NCBI GenBank assembly: GCA_905250115.1
Contig: CAJNOI010000073.1
Location: 382,827-446,826, forward strand
Source of the DNA: Adineta steineri
Taxonomy: Eukaryota; Rotifera; Eurotatoria; Adinetida; Adinetidae
Reading direction: 5' to 3'
DNA length: 64,000 bases
Shown: piece after piece, positions 24,101-34,079 of the stretch
Layout: each line of letters opens with the position of its first letter
Numbering within the stretch: the stretch's first letter is position 1
Notes under the pieces: generated by a model
Told to the model about the DNA's origin: nothing
The model's database searches: none
What the model saw: only the letters and a program-made list of their open reading frames with translations
Position numbers and translations under genes: made by a program

Positions 24101-26849
24101 GTTTTTGATTTGTTGATTGATAACATTCTTGAATAGATGTAGCCAAGACCGGATGTGGTGAGAGTTCAAGAAAAATAGTTGCATCATCATTCCGTGCAAT
24201 AGACACTATAGCATCATGAAATCGAACAACTTGTCTTACATTTGTCCACCAATAATGTGCATCAACTGGTATTTCATTACTTAATGCACCTCCAATGACA
24301 CTTGAATATAGACGAGCTTCAGCACACTTTGGATCGAACATTTGCCGTGGATCTTTGAGAGGAAGTCCTCGAATATCACTTAGCGATGATAACAGTTCTT
24401 TTTCAATATCAAAACGATCCATTTGATAAGAATGAAATGCATTTTCTATGCGAAGACGAGCTTTGAAAACATTTGGATGAAATGTCGAAAGCCTTTGTTG
24501 TAATTCATCAATAGTCTTTTCATCTCCACTTAATGCGACAGAACGAGGACTATTTACAGTTGCAATACAAACAAGATGTTCAATATCTTTGAGAAGTTCA
24601 TTTTGTACTTCTTCTTCACTCATGGATATGGCTAACATGCAACCACCTTGTCGTGTATTACGATTTTGAAGACTTGATCGATGATAAACAATACGAACAG
24701 CTTCCTGCAAAGTGAGACGACCAGCAACAAAAGCAGCAGCTTGATCTCCAGCACTTTGTGAGACGATTGTTGAAGGATAAATATTCCATGAGACGAGTAA
24801 AGCAGCTAGAGCAACTTGAATAGCAAATAAAGTTGGTTGAGCAATATTTGTATCATTAATACGAGATTCTTGTTCATTCTTTTTTTCAATTAATTCTTCT
24901 AATAATCGCCATTCACCATTGTTGATCTTTGTCATTTCATTATCAATCAATTGTATCCATTGAGTAAAAACAGGTTCACTTTCATATAATTGTCGACCCA
25001 TCGCCCACCATTGAGGACCTTGCCCACTAAAAACGAAACATATTTTTTGTGATAACGGTATCGTTGGACGTAATTCAATAGCAAGCCCTGAGATTGTCTG
25101 TTCGGCAAGAAAAGCATCGAGTTGTTGTTGTAGTTGTTGACGATTTGCAAATACAAAGATGGTTAAATGTATATAGCTAATTGTTCGTCGAAGAAGAAGT
25201 TGTCGAGAAATACGTTGAAAGAAAGCATGATCATTATCTACATCAAAAGTTGGTCTTTTTTGTAACCATTGATTGAATTGTGCTACTTGATCTTTGAGAG
25301 ATTTGCGACTTTTTGCTAAAATAAGAAAATAATAAGAATGACAATGTTTGATAATCGTCTACTTACTTGAAAACAGAAAGATGAAGTATTGTTTGTTTTC
25401 TATTTGATGGTGTCCATCAGCACGACCATTTGTATATCCATTAGTAATGGACTTTTTTGCACTGGGTCGATATTCTTCGACAATGGCATGTACATTGTTA
25501 CCACCCATGCCAAATGAATTGATAGCAATAGATATCGGATCAGTGTCAGTGGAAGGTGGAAAAGGTACGGAATGAAGTACAACATGAAGATTATAACGTT
25601 GTGCTTCGATTCGGGGATTGAGTGATGTGAACTGCATATTTGGTGGAATAGCTCGATGGTGCATACACATAGCAACTTTGATTAATCCAGTAATACCAGC
25701 TGCACCTTCTGTGTGTCCCAAATTACTCTTAACAGAACCAATCAATAATGGAGGTTCAAGCGATGATCGATTGAAAAAACGACCTAGACAATTTGCTTCA
25801 ATAGGATCACCTATTGGTGTACCAGTACCATGTGCTTCAACGTAGAAAATGCGTTGAGGATCAAAGTTTGTTCGTTTGTAAACATCAGTGAGCAGACGTG
25901 TTTGTCCAGCAGCTGATGGAACGACATAATTGCTTTTATCTTCATTTCCATCATGATTACTAAGCACATCGCGAATAACACAGTATATACGATCACCATC
26001 ACGCTCAGCATCACTCAATCGTTTCAACATGATAAGACCAAGACCATCACCTAACAACTTTTATTCTATTAGATGTATGCAAATATAACTCTTACCTTTA
26101 GCGTAACCATTAGCATCAGCACTAAATGATCGACTTCGTCCATCAGGTGATAGAGCACCAATGTTCGAAGTAGAAAAAACACTTTCTGGTGCAAAAGTAC
26201 CATTAACACCACCACATACAGCGATGTCTGCTTCATATGTGCGAAGAGTTTCTACAGCCATATGTACAGCTTCTAATGATGACGAACAAGCAACGTCTAA
26301 TGAGACGTTAGGACCTTGTAGATTAAAATGGTATGATAATCGAGCTGCAGCATTGTACAATAAACTATTGGGTCCATGAAATCTTGATCGATATTCGGGT
26401 TCCATTCGAATTAATGTGTGCGCATGATCTGTAGAGAACTGTCCTATGTGCACAGATGTTCGTGAACCATGCATTTTTTCAATACTGTAACCAGCATCGT
26501 CAAGTAAATGAACAAATTTAAGCATAAGTAATCGATGGCACGGATCTATACTGCCTGCTTCTGCGTCGGATAATCCAAAGAAACCTGCTTCGAATGTATC
26601 CCAGTGACTATTCGAGAGAAAATATCCTCTACGAATAAGTTTATTGCGCAGTTGTTGATTATTGTCCATATTGAACATATGAGCGCAATATGAATCAATA
26701 TCGAGTCGATCACGAGGTATTTCGCTACCCACATCTCGACTTTCATCCAATGCATGCCATAGATCATTTGGACTATGAATATCACCAGCAAATTCGCAGG
26801 CTATGCCAACAATAGCCACTGGTTCCAAGAAGGTGCTGGAGGATGTCAT
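18179..26849 (-). CDS. Highly reducing type I polyketide synthase (FAS-like order)
   Basis: Four exons (26849-26096, 26050-25367, 25315-19850, 19803-18179) join in frame to 2,842 residues. Introns are 45-51 bp and GT-AG. KS: Cys ~188 in DVACSSS, His ~325 in EAHGTGT, His ~364 in SNLGHTE. AT: VFSGQGPQWWAMG, nucleophile Ser ~666 in SQSAG (usual GHSxG), AFHS favouring malonyl-CoA. DH: His ~997 (LKDHKIQ...P) and Asp in LDACFH. A methyltransferase-like region lacks the glycine-rich SAM motif. ER follows with a degenerate NADPH motif (HAATRRAG instead of HAAAGGVG). KR is intact (GGFGGLG; Ser-Tyr-Asn in FSSI...GYNAGN). ACP Ser ~2641 (GMDSLAA). The last ~120 residues are a thioesterase remnant without GxSxG. 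Role: iterative assembly and reduction of an acyl chain. An animal FAS-like PKS origin is an alternative to horizontal transfer. Confidence 0.92.
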
Positions 26850-27185
26850 TTGAGATATGTTGGATAAAAAACTAGTTGATTATCGGAAGAAATGAAACAA
26901 AAACTGATGAAGTTTTGATCTGAAAAAAAAGAAGTATTGAAAAGTATTGTGTGTCAAGAACACATAATATTAAAGAAAAGTCGCGAGAACTCTCCACAAA
27001 CAGGCAAAGGCAAGATTTTTCGAGTGGTTTCTACGTATATCGAAAAATATACTTTACTAATCTATAGCTGTAACAACCGGCGAATGTTTCATTCTCGTCG
27101 ATCTAAATACAAAAGAATAGAATTTATCTGTAGCAAAATAGTTACTTATTAATAAAATTGTATAATCACTAAACTGACAATTTAT
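26850..27185. promoter_or_regulatory. Upstream region of the PKS
   Basis: The 5' flank of the PKS start codon would contain its promoter and 5' UTR. I see no recognisable motif. The open stretch at 26937-27152 has no family signature. Confidence 0.3.
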
Positions 27186-27189
27186 TTTT

Positions 27190-28095
27190 GAATGTTAATC
27201 TGATAAAAACGATTGAAGATTAAACTGACTTGAATTTTGTGGAATTTCAAATTGATATTCATTTAATTTAATTGAATTTTTTGATGAGATTTGTTAAAAT
27301 AATTCATTGAATAATTTTGTTACTGATGATGAATGTGTTGAAAATGTCATTTCAATTAAATTTTTCATCAGATTTTGATCTTTCTTAGTTTCAATTATAT
27401 TTAAAGTAATTTGTGGAAATTTTCTTGTACATTGGAGTATGAAAGAACTTTGTTCAAAAATTTGTTAAATTAATATTGAACTATAAACAGTTGTGAGTTC
27501 ATCACCTTGACATTGATTAAGCACAGATAAACTATTAAAAAGTACTTGACCAATTATTTCTCGAATATCATGATTAGAATTTTTATATAATAAATTTGAT
27601 AGAGAAACTTCTCCTTCAAGTAAACAATCATAATGACGAAGACGAGCACCAAGATAAATTAAATCTACAGATGCATCTTTTGTTATGACAACATCATGTT
27701 GACCTTTGGCTTAAATAAATAAATATGAATTTGTTTAATAAGAGTAAAAAATGATGATTGATGAACATTTTTCAAGTATACTATATCATTATCGGTTAAA
27801 TCATAAACTATATTTGTAAATTGATAATCAATATAATTCATTCTTTTCCTTTAGTTTTTAAAATATCTTCAAGATAATGATGAGAATCAAATTTGATTTG
27901 CTAAAAATTCTCAAAGTATCTTTGGAAATCAAAATCATTTATTCGAATTGTATTTAAATCAAATAAGATCTGATTCAATTCAATTTGGTTTTTTACTAAT
28001 ATTGATGGATATGATAAAGATTGAATATCAATTCTTGGTAAACTAGTTGCTGAAACTTCTAATTGAAGTATTTTAAAAACGAAAATATACATAAA
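27190..28095 (-). pseudogene. Unidentified decayed protein-coding gene
   Basis: Read leftwards, a first block (TSLPRIDIQSLSYPSILV, then FDLNTIRINDFDFQRYF) ends in stops near 27900. After a gap, a second block (KDASVDLIYLGARLRHYDC, LLEGEVSLSNLLYK, GQVLFNSLSVLNQCQGDELT, FEIPQNSSQFNLQSFLSD) stays in one frame for about 500 bp and is broken only by two TAA codons, before QIFEQ and before QISSK. This composition and open frame are unlike the surrounding AT-rich noise, so it was once protein-coding. I do not recognise the family. It lies immediately upstream of the PKS on the same strand. Confidence 0.55.
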
Positions 28096-28259
28096 ATAAA
28101 ATTTTACCTGTACGCTTTAAATTATTAATGGTAGACAAAATGAGTGTAATTTTGATGTAGTGTTTAATTTCATTAAACGTTAAATAGAAGAACTTCACTA
28201 TCTATTAGTTGAGCCTGATGGTTTCTGTGTTGTGGCAAATATCAAGAAGAGAAATGTTG

Positions 28260-28740
28260 ATGTTTATGGACATTAAAAAAGTTTTTGATTGACTGTAAAT
28301 TACAAATTTTCGATATGAAAATTATGAAGAAGACACATACTTACCTGTATGTAGGTAAAAAATAATTATCAATCACTTGAAAATAAATTTTTTTGTTATG
28401 ATTTATATCAAGGACATGCATGTTATCTATTTACTCATTAAAAATAATTTTCAATTAATGTAAAAATATAAANNNNNNNNNNCATTCCTGTAAAATCGAA
28501 AATTTTGTTATGATTTATATCAAGGAGATACACGTTTACAGGTGTACGCATAAAAAAATATTTTTTATTCCTGTAAAATCGAAAATTTTGTTATTTGTAT
28601 CAAGAAAATACATTCTTACTTGTATGGACAATAAAAATATTTTGTATTACTGTAAAATATAAAAGTTTTGTTATGACCTATATTAGGGAGATAAAGGCTT
28701 ATGTGTATGCACGTTATAGGTAATTATCGATGACTCTAAA
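28260..28740. repeat. Degenerate minisatellite, ~85-95 bp unit, ~5 copies
   Basis: The recurrent words TGTAAAATCGAAAATTTTG, TTATGATTTATATCAAGGA and a variable GTATG block repeat through the segment. A 10-N gap at 28473-28482 interrupts it, probably because the repeat could not be assembled. Confidence 0.6.
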
Positions 28741-31084
28741 TTATAATACTTTGGTATGACTGGTAAGAGGGAGAACAAAAAAAATCATTTGATTTCTTTC
28801 AAAAAATGTAATATATTGAAAAATTTTCTACCTTTTTTACATTTGTCGATACTTATAAACGTTCTAGTGAATTTGCTAGATTTAACTTAAATAAATTTTT
28901 CTCTAATATGTCACATCTATATAAGCACATGATGATGTTAAAACCATTGCTTTAGCTCTAGTAAAATATTGAATATATTCGACATTATATGAATATAAAT
29001 TATTTCCATCTATGATATTTCTACTAAAATAAAACAAATTCAGTTGAAATATATCCTTACAATAATAAAAAGAGATTAATGTTTTTTTAGAGCTTATATC
29101 TTGATGTTCAACTTCATAGTCATCATTTTCTATATGAAACCCGTAGTTTCTATGCTAGATGTGTTTAAAAAAATTATAAATCACAAGACATTAAAAATGC
29201 ATGTCGTATGTTGAATCTTATTAAATACCTTTCAGCTTTCATTGTTTAATCTCATACTTACTATTCATTTTTTTATAATTCTATTCGATTCATACTAGTC
29301 TTTTTTATAGTCATCTCCATGAACTTTGTTTCTTTATTTTAATACACTCAGACAAACTTTCTATGTTATTTTATTTATATGAAAGTGAATTATTTTTTAC
29401 TTAAAATTGTTCTTTGTACTTTATTCGACTTGAATAGAATAATTTGTGATATCATTTTTTTGATGATCTATTTTTTTATTGATATTAAATTGTAAATATT
29501 TCATACATTTATCAAAGATATATAATCGAAGTATAAAGATAAAATTATTCTTTATTATATATTTCAAATATTTTCACTTTAAAAATATAGAATAAATAAA
29601 TAGCTACTATAATGATACAAATATATAGATGAAGCAATAGTTATCATTGTTTAATTAAATGTCATAAATAATTCATAAATTCCTGCAGAATGAAAATACA
29701 GAAATATATTGACTTGATTCATATTCGAATTATTCTTATAAACTTTATAAAATTATTTTCATTTCAGCAAAAGTAGGAGACATTCCATTTGTTCGATTTA
29801 ATATTTTCAAATTTTTTGTACATGCATCAGTGAATCCACAAATACCTGATAAACTTTTGTCGATAAATCCAATATTAAATGATGCAAGTTGATGTTTAAT
29901 ACCTCTTATTGGACTATAATTAAACAAAAAAATATATAAAATAGAAATAATTTTAGATAAGAAATAAACCAGAATATTTACTAATAGATATTCCACAATC
30001 GGAAAACAGAAATAATTTTTTAATTTTCTTGTCACAGATAAAAACTTATTAGAATAAAATAAATACAAAATATTTTCATAGAATTTTATTCAATATCTAT
30101 TTGTATAAAGAATTCTTTCGTAATCTCACTATTCAAGTCAAGATACTTTACTACTTAAAGCATCGTATTTTTATTTATACTCTATTGGAAATTGTTTAGT
30201 TGCCAAAACATATTTCAAAAGATACAGTTGATATAGTTTTAAATCTAAAATTTTTTAGAATAAACAATATAGTATAATTACATTAAATTTCTATTCTTAA
30301 AATAAGAAAAAGAAAAGATGAGTTGAAATTACGAGTAATATAAACAAATTATTTGATTTTTTCTTTTCAAAATTATTAATTATGTCAATAAGAATCATTA
30401 CAATTTCATTGTTTGAAATGATATTTTATAGAATATAGTACCATTTTTTTCAATGTTATCGTAAAGAAAAAACTGTTTTCTGAATCGCATGGAATTCTAT
30501 TGAAAATGTTCAAACAATATTATAAAAATTTCGAGAATATTGACTTTTGTTTGTACGATAAATAAAAAGTTAAAAATCATATAGAACTTTTTAATAAATT
30601 TATTTTTATGTTAGAAATTCTTTTTTTAATCAATATGATAATATTTTGTTTATTTAATTCTGATTAACAAAATATAAATAAAACTTTTTTCTTCTATATT
30701 TAATCAGAATATATCTTCGTCCTAGAAGATATATGAACACATTCGATGTAATTCACTTTTCATACGAGAATTAATCAAGGCATTCAATCACGCAAACAAC
30801 AAACTTCTAATAAATCTACTTACTCATTTTCTTTTCTGCTCCATTGATTTTTCTCCGTTCTCCTCTTACCTTCGAATAAGATAGTGAATCGAATCTCGCA
30901 TCTATCTCATAAATGACTCAAGTTGCTCTTTCGTCCTCTAATGTACAGTATATAGTATGTGAGAGGTAACAGAACGAAATATCCACATTTTTGTCTCGTA
31001 TTCGTATTTCTTCAGCTCTCTCGTGTAAAATCAATCAAGATTTTTTAATCGTTAACATCAATCCATTTATTTTCAATGAATACA
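28741..31084. other. AT-rich spacer with one coding-like patch
   Basis: Mostly very AT-rich DNA with no intact gene. On the minus strand, 29915-29745 reads openly after an acceptor-like TAATTATAG (PIRGIKHQLASFNIGF, then GICGFTDACTKNLKIL, then MSPTFAEMKI) and ends in a stop. It may be one surviving exon of an unknown gene. Nothing else is seen. Confidence 0.4.
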
Positions 31085-31725
31085 GAACGAGCTAATAGAA
31101 AAAGATTAAAAAATATCTGCATGACGAGTATTATGATCTTCTGAAAAGATAGAAATAATTTATTATACGTATCAGAAAAAATAAAACGAAGTGTTTATCT
31201 AACCTTCATTCGATACATAAACATTATACCAAAATGCAGAACTTCCTTTTATTGATTTCAGATGACTTCCAACTACAGACAAACTGTTGCATCACCTCGT
31301 TCAACATCACTCAACTAGAAACATTTATTATTATTATTATAACACATTTCTAATAATATCCAATTAACTTACATAAGTTAACCATGTAGTGATACGATTT
31401 CCTAGAAAATAAAAATTATGATATAATTTCTCATAGAGAATTTCAACTCATGAGCACTAAGACCTGAAAAAGTATCTTTCTCTCATTTCTAAGTTTGACA
31501 AAGAAATATTCATAACTTACTCGTGCAAAATCAAAATGTGGTCATAATGACCATCAACATCATCGTTTTCAATCGAATTATTTTATTCTTAATTTTATTT
31601 TGTTATTCTCTAATTATTCACATATCTGAAGATCTTCAAATGTTATCATACTTTAATTTGTTACAGCTTCAATTAATCGAGATAAACGAGAAATGACTGA
31701 TGAATCTTCATTTCTCAACCAACCA
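31085..31725 (-). pseudogene. Prolyl 4-hydroxylase alpha-type (P4HA) pseudogene
   Basis: Exon-like pieces read leftwards match the catalytic 2-oxoglutarate/iron domain of collagen prolyl 4-hydroxylases in the correct order. They are GWLRNEDSSVISRLSRLIEAVTN (31725-31660), a GHYD...FDFAR region near 31545-31515 that is frameshifted by one missing base, GNRITTWLTY (about 31410-31382), LSDVERGDATVC followed by a stop (about 31320-31265), IKGSSAFWYNV (about 31255-31225), and HNTRHAD (about 31130-31110) before the frame is lost. Acceptor and donor sequences (TTTTTAG, GTAAGT) still flank several pieces, so this copy decayed in place and was not retroposed. The iron-binding H-x-D is disrupted by the frameshift. 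Confidence 0.75.
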
Positions 31726-34079
31726 CTAAAAATAAAATAAAAATTAAGCTTCAAACTAAATCTATATTTCCAGGTAAAAATATAACATACAAAATAATAA
31801 ATTTAACTATGATCAGTTAATAATGATGAACAGCTTCGACATTTGAGGAATAAAAACAGTATTTGTTTGACATGCATTGAGATTAAGTATAAAAATTATA
31901 CTTGTTTTTTCTTAGTTCGTATCTTTTGCTCACCCTATAACTGTCATGTTCATCTCTTGATGCTTTATGATTTTGTATTACCACTCTGCTTAACTGCAAC
32001 CATAATTATAAATAATTATCTTAGATTAAATATTCATCAGATAATAATGAAAAATTATTTTTAACATCATATGGAATATACATAATTTAGTCTGATAGAC
32101 TCTAGTTTTGATCAAAACAATTTTGTCTATGATATTTATGTTTTAAATCTCGAAAAATGTTTAAAAATTGATTGAATCAACTAATACTAGTTTTTAGCTA
32201 TATTCTTCTCATTGATATTTTTACACCAAACGTTTTTTTCATCAACCCTTCGTATTCATTGAAGTTTTGTATATATAATCTGCATTTAAGAAGTATAATA
32301 TATACATGTCTGAATAATTTCGGAAATGATACTATATTTTATTTATTTGAAATCAACATTATTCACAGAGAATGATTGTTTTTGAGAAAAATATTGCAAT
32401 CATATTTTTGTTTACTTTGATAATTTGTATAAAATCCTCAAATATCTCTCTAGATCTTTCATTTTACAAAATAGAAACAAGATTCTATTATATATTCAAC
32501 AACAAATAAAATCATCCGATCAATACAATGTGTAATTTACTACATGTGTAAACAACTAACAATAAATAGACCTTTTATTTTTCAGTATCTCATACTCATT
32601 CTATAGTCATCTGTTTTGATTTCCAACATTATTAATTCGTAGGAAATAAAAAAAAATCTTCGTCGGAATATTCGTCTAATTTTAACGTTTTTCTCATATA
32701 AATCAGTCGGATTTTATTCGTTAAACACTTTCCAGATCATTTAAATAAGAAAATATATATATACAATGCAAAAAAAAAACAAAAATCAATTTTAACATAA
32801 AAAGTTTAAATATTCTGACGGTATATAAATATACTGAAGACTAAAGAAAAAGAAATAAAATGAATTTCTATATCGCACAGACATATTCAAGAGCTTTTTA
32901 AATAAATTTTTCTATAAGTCTAGATATAATATTCATTAATAATATGATTGTAATTATTTCCTAATAAATATTATACATAAACAATTGTTCCAAGGTCTAT
33001 TATAATATTGAGTAAGACTAAATATATTTGTTCAACAAAAACTAAAATCTATACTATCATTCATGTTAAAATAATGTAATTATAGACTGGTTATAACTGA
33101 TGAATCTTTCAAATAATAAATTTCTTAAACATATTACATATTTTTAAATGAATGAATGAAATATTATTGTTTGGAAAGAGTTAGAAAAGAATAATAGAAA
33201 AATAATGACTTCATATTTGTCTGACGCTTGATTTAAGTATGTTTCTTTGGTATGTACCAAGTAACTTGTTACATTTAGATTACAAAAATAAAGAGAATGA
33301 TTTATTTTGTTTGATTTTCTTGATTGAGTCGAATGGAAAACATCGAATAATACATATGATTTAATGATACAAATAAAACGTTTCGATGGCTAGGCCATGT
33401 TTTTCTATCAAAACACAATTTCTTAATCGATGTATCCATTCATAAGTAGAAGTTTACAAGATCTAGAGAGAAATGATTATTCAGGTACATGTACAATGTC
33501 AAACAATAGATTATATGTATCTGCCTATATAGAAATTCTTTTTATTCTTTCTTTCCATTTCACTTAGTGGAACCATTTCTCGCTAAATTCAAGTCTACAT
33601 ACAATATCATATAATAGATTATATATATATACATGTATGTATGTTTATATCGATTTTATCCATTCTTTTCATTTCTTCTTGATATGTATGACTCGAGGGT
33701 GAAGTGAAACAATTTTCCTTATTGACTAGTTCAGTTATTCACTATTGTGAATGTTATAAATTGCTCATTGATATAATCATGTAAGAAATGTAATAGAGAA
33801 TTTTTTATTTATTTTTCACGTGTCTGATGTACGTGATAATCTCACGATTATTTTTGACATTTAATTATTTTTCAGATTTGTAATTATATCATGGTCTGAA
33901 GGTTATATTCGACGTAAATTGATTAGAGTAGATCTGGTTAAATATCGTATGTTTTGATCTTTTAGGAATGAAATCACATATTTTTAATCAGTAATAAGAT
34001 TCTTTTTTTCCTCTTCCATTGTTACTCTTTCATATAAAACAATTGTTTGAAAAATCTATTCCTAACGAAATTTATAATA
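31726..34079. other. AT-rich spacer left of the core gene block
   Basis: No gene is recognised. It contains copy B of the dispersed repeat (32911-33205) and TA/TATG microsatellite-like runs near 33600-33650. The right end should hold the promoter of the SLC13 gene. Confidence 0.5.
32911..33205 (+). repeat. Dispersed AT-rich repeat, copy B (uninterrupted)
   Basis: Same orientation as 3397-4110 and roughly 80% identical by eye. It is continuous across the ATTACA site (33133-33138) where copy A carries extra DNA. With copy A it brackets the sulfotransferase, NRPS, PKS and pseudogenes. Confidence 0.75.

Noticed and set aside
28473-28482. CRISPR-like array at the ~90-bp repeats
   Set aside because: Units are long and degenerate, without short constant repeats and unique spacers; a eukaryotic minisatellite explains them.
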